Part shown: piece by piece, positions 1-8,252 of the stretch
Layout: each line of letters opens with the position of its first letter
How positions within the stretch are numbered: the first letter of the stretch is position 1
NCBI GenBank assembly: GCA_017416465.1
Contig: JAFQCK010000161.1
Span: 1 to 55,819, forward strand
From: Lachnospiraceae bacterium
Lineage (GTDB): Bacteria > Bacillota > Clostridia > Lachnospirales > Lachnospiraceae
Direction of reading: 5' to 3'
DNA: 55,819 nucleotides
The notes under the pieces: generated by a model
Told to the model about the DNA's origin: nothing
What the model saw: only the letters and a program-made list of their open reading frames with translations
The model's database searches: none
Program-made: the position numbers and the translations under genes

Positions 1-22
1 ACATTATAACATGTAACGGAGG

Positions 23-50
23 AAAGATGGTTGTCGTTAGCCATCTTTTT
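23..50 (+). terminator. Rho-independent terminator at left edge
   Basis: An 8-bp stem (AAAGATGG with CCATCTTT) around a 10-nt loop is followed by a T-rich run on the plus strand. It would end a plus-strand transcript entering from beyond the left edge. No gene for it is visible inside the window. Confidence 0.5.
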
Positions 51-60
51 CTCTTTTTAT

Positions 61-108
61 AGAAAAATTTAGCGGAGGTTGTGACTTGCATAAGTCACAG
101 CCTCCGCT
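61..108 (-). terminator. Terminator of the Rpn gene pair
   Basis: Positions 71-87 and 92-108 form a 17-bp GC-rich inverted repeat with one G-U position and a 4-nt loop. On the minus strand it is followed by AAATTTTTCT. It lies just downstream of the nuclease stop codon at 174, so it is the likely terminator. The stem is unusually long, so it could also be a dispersed palindromic repeat used as a terminator. Confidence 0.65.
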
Positions 109-173
109 GTTATGGACTGTTTATTAACCGACAGCCCCTTTAGTTTTAATCTTATCCAAATTTTTTCTACCTT

Positions 174-446
174 TTAAAAATCATTCATAAAAAATTCTCT
201 TACATAATCTTCTGAAACATTAAATTCTTTAACTATACTCTCAAAAATTTCCTTATCTTCAACATTAAATTTTTTTGATAAATTAATATATGCCAATATA
301 CCTTCTTTTCTTCCTTCTTCTCTTCCGTCTTTTCTTCCTTCTGTTCTTCCTTCTTTTCTTCCTTCTCTCACACCTTCTCTTCTACCTTCTTCTATCCCCT
401 CGTTCCTAATAGTCTTTGCAGGATGGTCTAATATCTTTCCGCCCAT
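174..446 (-). CDS. Possible intragenic C-terminal product of the Rpn gene
   Basis: An in-frame ATG at 446 (MGGKILDH) is preceded by AAGGAG at 458-463, 11 nt away. Initiation here would give a 90-residue protein holding only the EGRK repeat and C-terminal helices. The same MGGKIL sequence sits at the start of the separate gene at 1238-1489, so the boundary coincides with a natural domain border. E. coli Rpn genes are reported to make such intragenic C-terminal proteins (RpnS) that inhibit the nuclease. Expression here is an inference; the spacing is longer than ideal. Confidence 0.4.
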   Translation of the reverse strand: MGGKILDHPAKTIRNEGIEEGRREGVREGRKEGRTEGRKDGREEGRKEGILAYINLSKKFNVEDKEIFESIVKEFNVSEDYVREFFMNDF

Positions 447-1190
447 AATCTCACTCACTCCTTTTTTTATATTTTTATACTTATCAGCCAAATTATTAAC
501 TACCATTTTTGTAAGTTCAAAAAGTGTAATTTTGGTATATTCATCAATAAATGCTTGTTCATGTAATGAATCCAAACCATTAACTATTTTTTTATATGTA
601 TTCATCAATTCTTCATATTTTTTTACATTATTATCAATTATATTTAATTCCGACTCATAATTAAATATATAAAATGGTATTAAAAATAATAACCTCTTAC
701 AAAATATAGACTCTATATCATAATTTCTAATCTTTAAAATAGGTATATTATGTATTTGATTTCCATCAGATGTTTTAATGCATATTTTTAACATATCTGT
801 AGTATTATTATAACTTCTTAAATATATTATTGCTGACATCGGAAAATTCACATATAATGTTTCGTCATATAATTCATAATTATTGCGTGCAATCTGTGAA
901 TCATATTCATACATTCTTATCATTATACTTCCATCAACTTTACTTTGACATTCTAAATGATAATTCTTCTCAAATTCTAAACTTCGTATAGCAAACGAAG
1001 TATCAGTTATTCTCTTTTGTATATTCTTCTGTTGCTTCAATAAAATCTCGTTCTGTTTTAAAATTACGTCTTCGTCGCCTTCATAATTACACTTAAAAAT
1101 CTCATTAACTAACGGAATCAACAAATATTTACAATCATTTATAAGTGTTCTAAAAACGTCATCATAAATCGTATTACTTATGTTTTTCAC
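174..1190 (-). CDS. Rpn-family PD-(D/E)XK nuclease
   Basis: The 338-residue product resembles the recombination-promoting nuclease (Rpn) / PD-(D/E)XK nuclease-transposase family. D63 in ITDTSF and the E80-C-Q82 motif in YHLECQSK fit the family catalytic core. Residues about 1-240 are the nuclease part. Residues 249-300 carry a charged four-residue EGRK-type repeat, and a short helical end similar to KEFNVSEDYVREF follows. The start is GTG with AAGGGA just upstream. Rpn proteins are DNA endonucleases linked in E. coli to recombination and phage defence; substrate here is unknown. A shorter gene copying only its C-terminal part lies 47 bp upstream in the same direction. An internal ATG at 446 could give a separate C-terminal protein. 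Confidence 0.85.
   Translation of the reverse strand: MKNISNTIYDDVFRTLINDCKYLLIPLVNEIFKCNYEGDEDVILKQNEILLKQQKNIQKRITDTSFAIRSLEFEKNYHLECQSKVDGSIMIRMYEYDSQIARNNYELYDETLYVNFPMSAIIYLRSYNNTTDMLKICIKTSDGNQIHNIPILKIRNYDIESIFCKRLLFLIPFYIFNYESELNIIDNNVKKYEELMNTYKKIVNGLDSLHEQAFIDEYTKITLFELTKMVVNNLADKYKNIKKGVSEIMGGKILDHPAKTIRNEGIEEGRREGVREGRKEGRTEGRKDGREEGRKEGILAYINLSKKFNVEDKEIFESIVKEFNVSEDYVREFFMNDF
290..412 (-). repeat. 12-bp degenerate tandem repeat coding EGRK units
   Basis: About nine degenerate 12-bp units of the type GAAGGAAGAAAA encode E-G-R-K, E-G-R-T, E-G-R-K, D-G-R-E and so on. Gain or loss of a unit keeps the reading frame, so it would change linker length rather than switch the gene off. 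A similar but shorter array lies at about 1360-1432 in the neighbouring gene. Confidence 0.75.
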
Positions 1191-1237
1191 CTTTCCCTTA
1201 TCATTTCTAATTTATTTATCCAAATTTCTTCATCATC

Positions 1238-1489
1238 TCAAGTTCTCTTTAAAAACGTTTTTGCATATTCTTCTGATACCTTAAATTCTTTAACTATCTC
1301 ATCAACAATTTCATTATAATCAATATTTAATTTTTTAGCTAATTTTATAAAAGCCTGTATTCCTATTTTTTGCCCTTCTTTTTGCCCTTCTTTTCGTCCT
1401 TCTTTTTGCCCTTCTCTCCGTCCTTCTTCAATCCCCTCATTTCTAATAGTCTTAGCTGCATGTTCCAATATCTTTCCACCCATATCCAT
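1238..1489 (-). CDS. Stand-alone Rpn C-terminal-domain protein, putative antitoxin or remnant
   Basis: The 83-residue product matches only the C-terminal part of the downstream nuclease: MGGKIL-x-H-x-AKTIRNEGIEEGRREG, the EGRK/EGQK repeat, then a helical end with KEFKVSEEYAKTFL. It has its own Shine-Dalgarno AAGGAG five nt before the ATG at 1489. Over the first 25 shared codons from MGG, eight codons differ silently and only two change the residue. That suggests selection on the protein rather than decay. No nuclease residues are present. By analogy with E. coli RpnS it may bind and restrain the nuclease. The alternative is a 5'-truncated pseudogene from tandem duplication; the intact start signal argues against that. 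Confidence 0.6.
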   Translation of the reverse strand: MDMGGKILEHAAKTIRNEGIEEGRREGQKEGRKEGQKEGQKIGIQAFIKLAKKLNIDYNEIVDEIVKEFKVSEEYAKTFLKRT

Positions 1490-1520
1490 ACCATCTCCTT
1501 TTCAATGTTATATTTTTAAT

Positions 1521-1549
1521 AAAAAATGAGAAGCACAAGCTTCCCATTT
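1521..1549 (-). terminator. Terminator downstream of apt
   Basis: An 11-bp stem with one G-U pair (1524-1534 with 1539-1549, 4-nt loop) is followed on the minus strand by TTTTTTATT. It lies between the apt stop and the small Rpn-like gene, so it separates the two transcription units. Confidence 0.65.
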
Positions 1550-1668
1550 ACTCCTTTAAATCAATAACACAAACATTGGATATCTTGTAATTATACAATA
1601 TCACATAACTCCTGTATTGTCAATTTATTATTTAACATTTTTATTTGTTGTATTTTTGTTATTATATT

Positions 1669-2193
1669 TCATTTTCCTTCATATTGAATTACAGACTCAA
1701 CCCTATATCCTTTAAGCTTATCTCTACCATTTAATCCTTTAAGTTCCATAAGAAAACATATTGCAACAACTTCTCCACCCAACTGCTCAATCAATTTAAT
1801 AATCGCTTCAATTGTTCCACCTGTTGCAATAAGGTCATCTGTTATTACAACCTTTTGTCCGGGTTTAATAGCATCCTTATGAATTTCTATAACAGCAGTT
1901 CCATATTCAAGCTCATATTCCATAGATATAGTTTCACATGGAAGTTTTCCTTTTTTTCTAACAGGTATAAACGCTTTATTTAGATTATATGCAATTGGTA
2001 CTCCAAATATAAATCCTCTTGATTCAGGACCTACTACCAAGTCAAACTCCAAGTCTTTAATCTTGTCCTGCATACTGTCAATAGCAAGTTTCAAACCATT
2101 TGCATCCTGAAGTACTGTTGTTACATCTCTAAAAATTATTCCCTCTTCCGGAAAATCTTTTATACTTCTTACATAATCTTCTAATTTCTTCAT
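1669..2193 (-). CDS. apt: Adenine phosphoribosyltransferase
   Basis: Apt makes AMP from adenine and PRPP in purine salvage in the cytoplasm. The 174-residue length is normal. The PRPP-binding signature is visible as VVITDDLIATGGT at about residues 118-130, and the N-terminus KKLEDYVRSIKDFPEEGI is typical. An ATG at 2205 opens the same frame, but GGAGG (2199-2203) overlaps it and sits 5 nt before the ATG at 2193, so the shorter MKKLEDY start is preferred. It follows recJ in the same direction after about 130 bp, an apt-recJ-secDF neighbourhood common in clostridia. Confidence 0.95.
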   Translation of the reverse strand: MKKLEDYVRSIKDFPEEGIIFRDVTTVLQDANGLKLAIDSMQDKIKDLEFDLVVGPESRGFIFGVPIAYNLNKAFIPVRKKGKLPCETISMEYELEYGTAVIEIHKDAIKPGQKVVITDDLIATGGTIEAIIKLIEQLGGEVVAICFLMELKGLNGRDKLKGYRVESVIQYEGK

Positions 2194-2325
2194 CATTTCC
2201 TCCATTCGAAAGCATCACAGAATCAGTTAACTAATACCAATATTTATTATAGTCTTCGTAACTTTCATATAAACCAACCTGCCAATTAGCTTTCCACTAT
2301 ATAGTATTTTCACTTTTGTAGTATA

Positions 2326-4149
2326 TCACGATATCCTTTTTACAACAACTCTAATATTCCTATATCCCCTATATTCATTTATCTCAGGATAATAAATTAT
2401 ATTAAACATAACATCCTTTAATCTTCCTTCCATTATTGCATCAGCATTTTCCTCTCCATATTTCTGTGCTAACTCCTCTTTAAATTGGTCTTCCTCTTTA
2501 AAATATGTTGCTTCCATTTTACATCCTGAATTATTCCTAATCGTCATACTTATAACATTTCTATTTTGCCCTAAAATTCTTATTCTTTCTATTCCTATAC
2601 ACTTTTCAGCAAATATCGGTTTCTCGTTCCCCACACCAAAAGGTTCTAATAATTTTAACTCATCTATCAGACTCTCTTTAATATATTCAAAAGGCAAAGG
2701 AACATCTATCCAAATTTTCTGTATAAATAAATCTTCTGTAAATACATTGCTGTTATTTAAAACAGCTTTCATATCTGCAAATTTTTCCTTTTCTACTGAC
2801 ACTCCGGCCGCCATCTCATGTCCACCAAATTTTATAAACAAATCTTCACCTTTTTCTCTTTTATATATTTGATTTGCTTTAGTAAGTTCATCAAACATTG
2901 AATAGCCTTCAATTGAACGACCAGAACCTTTTATTCCATTCTCTGCATCTGTAAATACAAATACAGGCTTATAATATTTTTCCTTAAGCCTGCCTGCAAT
3001 TATTCCCGCAAGACTTTCATGACAATTTTTCAAATATATAATTAAAACTTTTTCATTTTTCAGTTCTTCACTATCTTCAATCAATTTAATTGCTCTTTCA
3101 ACACCTTCTACTGTCATTTCTTTTCTTTCATCATTTATAGCTTTAAGTTCCATAGCCATTTTCATAGCTATATCCATATTCTCACAATCAAATAAAGAAA
3201 AGACTCTTTTTGCAGTATCTATTCTCCCACCCGAATTAATACAAGGACCAATAACAAATGAAATATGATAACTACTAATTTCTTTATCCCACAATTCATT
3301 AACTTTTATCAACGCTTCAAGTCCATAATTATCAATTTCTTTAATCCTTTTCAAAGCATTTTTTACAATAACTCTGTTTTCTCCCATTAACGGAACAACA
3401 TCACCAACCGTAGCAATTCCTGCGAATACAAGATATTTATCAATAAATTTCATTTTTTCATCAATAAAATTATAATCATCAAAATATACCTTGTAATATT
3501 TTTCCAAAAATGCCTCAATCAATTTATATGCAACCATTGCACCGCAAAGATGTTTAAATGGATATTCACAATCAAATCTTTTATGATCTATAACAGCATC
3601 TGCATTAGGAATCATAAATACTTTATTATCATTTTCCATAACATAAGGCACTTCATGATGGTCTGTAACAATTATTTTCATTCCAAGTTCATGTGCATAG
3701 TCAATCTGACTTCCTGCTGAAATACCATTATCACACGTAATAATAAGATTAACATTATCATCAAAAGCCTGTTTTATAATTCTATCATTTATTCCATATC
3801 CGTCATTAATTCTATCAGGTACGTCAAAATCTACATTTGCACCCATACTTTTAAATCCATCTTTTAATATAACCCCCGCACAAACGCCATCAATATCATA
3901 ATCACCAACTATCCTAATTTTTTCGTTATTCTGAATAGATTTGTGAATTATATCTACTGCCTTTTCCATATCTTTAAATAAAAAAGGAGAGTTAAGTGTA
4001 TTCAAGTCGCATTTAAGATATGCTTCAAATTCATCAAGTTCTGTTACATCTCTATTTCTAATAATTCTAGCCAAAATAGGACTTATATTAAATCGTTTTC
4101 CAATACCATTAAAATCAGCTTTTTTAGCATGTACAAGCCACTTTTCCAT
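2326..4149 (-). CDS. recJ: Single-stranded-DNA-specific exonuclease RecJ
   Basis: RecJ degrades single-stranded DNA 5' to 3' in recombination and base-excision or mismatch repair. The DHH-family motifs are present: DYDIDG near residue 84, CDNGIS near 139, and TDHHEVP near 162 giving the family its name. The DHHA1 glycine motif GGHEMAAG lies near residue 440. A C-terminal OB-like domain follows. At 607 residues it is within the usual range. The start ATG has CGGAG upstream. A good promoter precedes it at 4190-4218, so recJ and probably apt are transcribed separately from secDF, which ends in a terminator. Confidence 0.95.
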   Translation of the reverse strand: MEKWLVHAKKADFNGIGKRFNISPILARIIRNRDVTELDEFEAYLKCDLNTLNSPFLFKDMEKAVDIIHKSIQNNEKIRIVGDYDIDGVCAGVILKDGFKSMGANVDFDVPDRINDGYGINDRIIKQAFDDNVNLIITCDNGISAGSQIDYAHELGMKIIVTDHHEVPYVMENDNKVFMIPNADAVIDHKRFDCEYPFKHLCGAMVAYKLIEAFLEKYYKVYFDDYNFIDEKMKFIDKYLVFAGIATVGDVVPLMGENRVIVKNALKRIKEIDNYGLEALIKVNELWDKEISSYHISFVIGPCINSGGRIDTAKRVFSLFDCENMDIAMKMAMELKAINDERKEMTVEGVERAIKLIEDSEELKNEKVLIIYLKNCHESLAGIIAGRLKEKYYKPVFVFTDAENGIKGSGRSIEGYSMFDELTKANQIYKREKGEDLFIKFGGHEMAAGVSVEKEKFADMKAVLNNSNVFTEDLFIQKIWIDVPLPFEYIKESLIDELKLLEPFGVGNEKPIFAEKCIGIERIRILGQNRNVISMTIRNNSGCKMEATYFKEEDQFKEELAQKYGEENADAIMEGRLKDVMFNIIYYPEINEYRGYRNIRVVVKRIS

Positions 4150-4189
4150 TGTTTTCTCCGTTTCACTACTTTTGTTTACATCTTAAGTA

Positions 4190-4218
4190 ATTTTACTAAA
4201 AAAATATATACTTTACAA
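4190..4218 (-). promoter_or_regulatory. Predicted SigA promoter of recJ
   Basis: On the minus strand TTGTAA (4213-4218), a 17-bp spacer and TAAAAT (4190-4195) lie 41 bp before the recJ start codon. Confidence 0.5.
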
Positions 4219-4254
4219 CCTTATATAATTTGATAGTTGACAATATATATTTTC

Positions 4255-4295
4255 AAAAAAATATCCGGCTTATAGTTAATCTACAAACCGGATAT
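4255..4295 (-). terminator. Terminator of the scfA-scfB-secDF unit
   Basis: The inverted repeat 4261-4275 / 4281-4295 (ATATCCGG core, 15 positions with two mismatches, 5-nt loop) is followed on the minus strand by six T. It lies 26 bp past the secDF stop. Confidence 0.8.
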
Positions 4296-4320
4296 TATTT
4301 TATTAACTTAAAATGTTTTT

Positions 4321-6567
4321 TTATTTAACTTCTTTTTTCTTCTTACCATATTTCCCCTTAGACATTACATACCATAATGAGCCTGTGACAAATACTGAAG
4401 AATAACCACCAGCTACAATACCTACCATAATAGGAAGTGCAAATTCTTTAACTGAAGTTACGCCTAAAACATATAATACTGCAACCATTACAAATGTCGT
4501 AAATGAAGTATAGATACTTCTTGTAAGTGTCTGTGTAATACTTGAATTAACGACTTCTTTAACATCAACTTTTTTACTATTCTGTTCAGCAAGTTTTTCT
4601 CTGATACGGTCAAAAATAACGATTGTCGCATTAATTGAGTAACCAACAATTGTAAGCATACAAGCAATAAATGTTGTACCAACTGTTGTTCTTGATATAG
4701 CATAGAATCCAACTACAACTAAAACGTCATGTACAAGAGCAAGAACTGCACTTCCTGCAAATCTTAAATTCTTAAATCTGAACCAAATATAAATAAGCAT
4801 ACAGATTGTTGCAAGAACTACTGAAATAATTGCATCTTCCTTCATCTTTTCACTTACACTTGATGAAATAGTTGATTCTTCAAAATCTGTCTCGCCTTCC
4901 GGTAAAACTGCTTTAAAATCTTCTTTTAAGACCTTGTGAAGTGCTGTTCTTTCTTCATCTGTTAATGTCTTTGTCTTAATAACAAATTTGTTTGAACCTG
5001 TTTCTTTCTGTCCCTGAATATCATTACTTCCAATTGCGTCTGCAAGCTTTGGCTTAATGTTATCATTAAAATCATCTACTGAATAATCTTCGCTAAATTC
5101 TACAGTTGTAGCTGTTCCACCAACGAACTCAATACTATAGTTAAATGCACCTTTGTCGCTAGAAGCATTAATTCCCATAAATACAAAACCTACACCTACT
5201 AAAAGTATAGAAATAACAAACCATATAACTTTATTCTTAAGGAAATCAATTGTTTTTCGCTGTTTCTGAACACCATAGAATTTTTTATCTTTTACACCCA
5301 TAGAATATAAGCAGTACATAAGAACTCTTGAAACAACCATAGATGTAATCATTGATAAAATAATACCTACACAAAGAGTAATTGCAAATCCCTGTACCGG
5401 ACCCGTACCCTTCCACATAAGAACTAATGATGCGATAAATGTTGTTACGTTACCATCAACAATTGCTGATGTAGCTTTTTTGAAACCAATCTTAATAGCT
5501 GACTCTGTTGACTTACCTGTAGCAAGTTCTTCTTTAATTCTTGCATAAATAATAACGTTTGCATCCACTGCCATACCAATTGAAAGAATAATACCAGCAA
5601 TACCCGGAAGTGTAAGAGTCAAGTCAAATCCGTTAAGAACAAGTAATTCCATAATTGTATATAAAGTAAGAGCAATACTTGCAACAACACCCGGTACTCT
5701 GTAAACAATAATCATAAATACCATTATAATTAAAAGACCAATTAATCCGGCCAATAGACTTGTTTCGATAGCATCATTTCCAAGCTTTGCACTAACAACC
5801 TTTGAGCTGATTTTTTCAAGGTCAAGGCTTAATGAACCAATTCTTATTGTTGAAGCAAGCTTTTCAGCCTCTTCCATTGATGCCTGACCTTCAATTACTG
5901 CTTCACCATCAGAAATAACACTATTTACTGTTGGCGCACTTACAACAACATCATCATATAAAATAGAAATTGTTTTATCCAAGTTAACTCTTGTAGCTTC
6001 AGCAAACTTTTTAGCACCTACATCTGTCATTGAAAGTGCAACTACATATGAGCTTGCATTTGTTGTCTGGTCTGTCATTGCCTGAGCCTTAGCATTTGCT
6101 ATCTCATTACCATTAACCCATACTTTATAATTTGTTCCATCTTTAGCAGTATATAATGGATATTCATCTGTTCCTTCATATCCCTCTTCTGCTGTTGTAA
6201 CAAACATAAGTGAACCGGGTTTTCCAAGTTCATCAATGACCTTCTGTGAATCATATACACCAGGGATATCAACAGTAATCTTATCTTCACCTTCTGTGTA
6301 TACTTCTGATTCTGTACTAAACTGAGCAACTCGACGTTCAAGCTTATATTTAGTATCTTCTAATTCTTCTTTTGTAAAATCTTCATTTGTAACCTTGTAA
6401 GTAACACTTACTCCACCCTTAAGGTCAAGGCCTAAGATAATGTTCTTTGCAGCACCTGTACCGGTCTTGCCAATACCGATTGCTGACACATATCCTGACG
6501 CAACAATCAAAATCAGTGTCAAGATAAAGAGTAATGTACTTTTTGTCTTATTAAGTTTCATTCTCAT
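4321..6567 (-). CDS. secDF: Protein translocase fusion SecDF
   Basis: SecDF is a proton-driven membrane component that helps SecYEG pull proteins across the membrane. The 748-residue product joins SecD (residues about 1-430) and SecF (about 440-748) in one chain. That fusion is usual in many Firmicutes. Signatures visible are LGLDLKGGVSV near residue 45, the SecD pore segment GMAVDANVIIYARI near 330, and the SecF counterpart VGYSINATIVIFDRI near 645. About twelve membrane segments and two periplasmic-type domains can be traced. The first ATG follows AAGGA by four nt; the ATG two codons later is equally possible. It lies ten bp after scfB, probably as one operon. Confidence 0.97.
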   Translation of the reverse strand: MRMKLNKTKSTLLFILTLILIVASGYVSAIGIGKTGTGAAKNIILGLDLKGGVSVTYKVTNEDFTKEELEDTKYKLERRVAQFSTESEVYTEGEDKITVDIPGVYDSQKVIDELGKPGSLMFVTTAEEGYEGTDEYPLYTAKDGTNYKVWVNGNEIANAKAQAMTDQTTNASSYVVALSMTDVGAKKFAEATRVNLDKTISILYDDVVVSAPTVNSVISDGEAVIEGQASMEEAEKLASTIRIGSLSLDLEKISSKVVSAKLGNDAIETSLLAGLIGLLIIMVFMIIVYRVPGVVASIALTLYTIMELLVLNGFDLTLTLPGIAGIILSIGMAVDANVIIYARIKEELATGKSTESAIKIGFKKATSAIVDGNVTTFIASLVLMWKGTGPVQGFAITLCVGIILSMITSMVVSRVLMYCLYSMGVKDKKFYGVQKQRKTIDFLKNKVIWFVISILLVGVGFVFMGINASSDKGAFNYSIEFVGGTATTVEFSEDYSVDDFNDNIKPKLADAIGSNDIQGQKETGSNKFVIKTKTLTDEERTALHKVLKEDFKAVLPEGETDFEESTISSSVSEKMKEDAIISVVLATICMLIYIWFRFKNLRFAGSAVLALVHDVLVVVGFYAISRTTVGTTFIACMLTIVGYSINATIVIFDRIREKLAEQNSKKVDVKEVVNSSITQTLTRSIYTSFTTFVMVAVLYVLGVTSVKEFALPIMVGIVAGGYSSVFVTGSLWYVMSKGKYGKKKKEVK

Positions 6568-6577
6568 TTTTCCTTTC

Positions 6578-7942
6578 TTATTGGTTTTCTTCGTCTGCCA
6601 AAGCAGCTTTAATCATTATAGAACATTCGATTCTCTTTCTCTGCATTTCACAGCCAATGTCATATGCATCTGTAATAGAACCATGGAACTTATATGAGTT
6701 AGCAGCACAACCACCACTACAATAATATCTTGCAAAACAATCCTGACACTTATCTTTCGCATATACGTTACACATCTTAAATTCATCACATATATCCTGT
6801 CTGGTAATACCTTCATTGACATTTCCAAGAAGAAACTCTTCCTGTCCCACAAATTGATGACATGGATATAAATCCCCCCATGGTGTAACTGCAAGATACT
6901 CTGTTCCTGAACCACATCCTGACAACCTTTTTGCAACACATGGTCCCTGTTCTAAATCTATCATAAAATGGAAAAAGTTAAATCCTCTCCCCTCTTTATG
7001 TCTTTTAATATATTCCTTTGCAAGATTATCATATTCTTCCATAATCTTAGGCAAATCTTCTTTCTTAATAGCATACTTTTCACTATCTTCCCCTACAACA
7101 GGTTCAATAGACATTTGCTTAAATCCTAAGTCAGCAAAGTGAATTACATCCTTAGAAAAATCAAGATTATCATGAGTAAATGTACCTCTTACATAGTAAT
7201 CTGTCTGATTTCTGCTATCAGCAAGCTTCTGAAACTTAGGAACAATAAGATCATAACTTCCCTTCCCATTCCTAAATGGTCTCATAGCATCATTAACTTC
7301 TTTTCTGCCATCAAGGCTTAAAACTACATTTGACATCTCTTTATTAACAAATTCCATTACTTCATCATCAAGCAACACACCATTTGTTGTAAGAGTAAAT
7401 CTGAAATTCTTATTATATATTTCTTCTTTCGACCTTCCATAACGAACTATTTCTTTTACAACTTCCCAGTTCATCAAAGGCTCTCCACCAAAGAAATCAA
7501 CCTCAAGATTTCTTCTGTTACCTGAATTTTTTATCAGAAAATCAATTGCCTTTTTTCCTACTTCCAAACTCATAAGTGCTCTTCTTCCGTGATATTCACC
7601 CTCTTCAGCAAAGCAATACTTACAAGCCAGATTACAATCATGAGCTATATGTAAACATAAAGCCTTTACAACAGTTTGTCTGTTTTTAAAATCTTTTAAA
7701 TATTGTCTATAAATATCTTCTGTAAATAATAATTCCTGGTCCTTTAAATCAACCACCTCTGCATATGCTTCAATCACATCAGACTCAGAATACTTATCTT
7801 TTAAGATATCAATAATTTCTTCTTTTGATTTATTTTCAAATTCAGAAATTATGTCATATGTCAAATCGTCTACCACATGCACTGAACCACTGTTTACATC
7901 CAAAACAATATTATATCCATTACTTTTATATTGATGGATCAC
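6578..7942 (-). CDS. scfB: Radical SAM SCIFF peptide maturase (thioether-forming)
   Basis: This enzyme installs thioether crosslinks in the SCIFF peptide. The radical SAM cluster motif is C103-x3-C107-x2-C110 (CNLACKYC). A SPASM-type set of cysteines follows in the C-terminal half (GPCVAK, SGCGSG, YPCHQF, CDEFKMC, DKCQDCFARYYCSGGC). The N-terminus VIHQYKSNGYNIVLDVNSG matches the family start, so the GTG at 7942 is chosen. A reading frame opens 13 codons earlier at 7981, but that start lies inside a hairpin and adds residues not expected for the family. The substrate gene lies directly upstream, and secDF directly downstream. The length, 454 residues, is normal. Confidence 0.95.
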   Translation of the reverse strand: MIHQYKSNGYNIVLDVNSGSVHVVDDLTYDIISEFENKSKEEIIDILKDKYSESDVIEAYAEVVDLKDQELLFTEDIYRQYLKDFKNRQTVVKALCLHIAHDCNLACKYCFAEEGEYHGRRALMSLEVGKKAIDFLIKNSGNRRNLEVDFFGGEPLMNWEVVKEIVRYGRSKEEIYNKNFRFTLTTNGVLLDDEVMEFVNKEMSNVVLSLDGRKEVNDAMRPFRNGKGSYDLIVPKFQKLADSRNQTDYYVRGTFTHDNLDFSKDVIHFADLGFKQMSIEPVVGEDSEKYAIKKEDLPKIMEEYDNLAKEYIKRHKEGRGFNFFHFMIDLEQGPCVAKRLSGCGSGTEYLAVTPWGDLYPCHQFVGQEEFLLGNVNEGITRQDICDEFKMCNVYAKDKCQDCFARYYCSGGCAANSYKFHGSITDAYDIGCEMQRKRIECSIMIKAALADEENQ

Positions 7943-7968
7943 TTTTAACCATACCTTTCTAACGCACG

Positions 7969-8003
7969 ATAACAGAGTCAACGCATAGCATTGGCTCTGT
8001 TAT
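7969..8003 (-). promoter_or_regulatory. Intercistronic hairpin between scfA and scfB
   Basis: ATAACAGAG-type arms at 7969-7981 and 7991-8003 pair over 13 bp with one G-U position around a 9-nt loop. No T-run follows on the minus strand. It is more likely an RNA-stability or partial-attenuation element protecting the short precursor message than a full terminator. Confidence 0.55.
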
Positions 8004-8041
8004 GAAAATTATCTTTTAAATTTCCTATTACACTAATGTAA

Positions 8042-8182
8042 TTATTTATTTTCGCAACTCTGATTACCAACAGTACAAGATGTCTTACATGCAGACTGAC
8101 AAGATGTCTGACATTCGCCACATCCACCTTTTTTCATTGTTTCTTTCAATGTTTTTGTACTTAATGTCTTTATGTGTTTCAT
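8042..8182 (-). CDS. scfA: SCIFF ribosomal peptide precursor (six cysteines in forty-five)
   Basis: This 46-residue gene reads MKHIKTLSTKTLKETMKKGG and then CGECQTSCQSACKTSCTVGN, ending QSCENK. It holds six cysteines in the C-terminal half with the C-x2-C-x3-C-x3-C-x3-C-x6-C spacing of the SCIFF family. The leader half is lysine- and threonine-rich and cysteine-free. AAAAGGAGG precedes the ATG by 8 nt, a strong ribosome site, and a TATAAT promoter lies just upstream. The maturase follows after a hairpin. SCIFF is a near-universal clostridial peptide modified by thioether bridges; its final biological role is not established. Confidence 0.97.
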   Translation of the reverse strand: MKHIKTLSTKTLKETMKKGGCGECQTSCQSACKTSCTVGNQSCENK

Positions 8183-8215
8183 TACTAGTCCTCCTTTTAT
8201 TGATTAACTTGCATA

Positions 8216-8243
8216 ATTATATCATAAATAACAAATAATTCAA
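8216..8243 (-). promoter_or_regulatory. Predicted SigA promoter of scfA
   Basis: TTGAAT (8238-8243), a 16-bp spacer and TATAAT (8216-8221) lie 33 bp before the scfA start on the minus strand. This would let the precursor be transcribed independently of the membrane-protein gene upstream. Confidence 0.6.
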
Positions 8244-8252
8244 AGTATTTTT

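Noticed and set aside
290-412. CRISPR-like or phase-variable array
   Set aside because: Repeats are contiguous 12-mers within a coding frame, with no spacers, and unit changes keep the frame, so on/off switching is not expected.
7943-7981. Longer SCIFF maturase starting at 7981
   Set aside because: The extra 13 residues are not typical of the family, no ribosome site precedes 7981, and the start lies in a hairpin.
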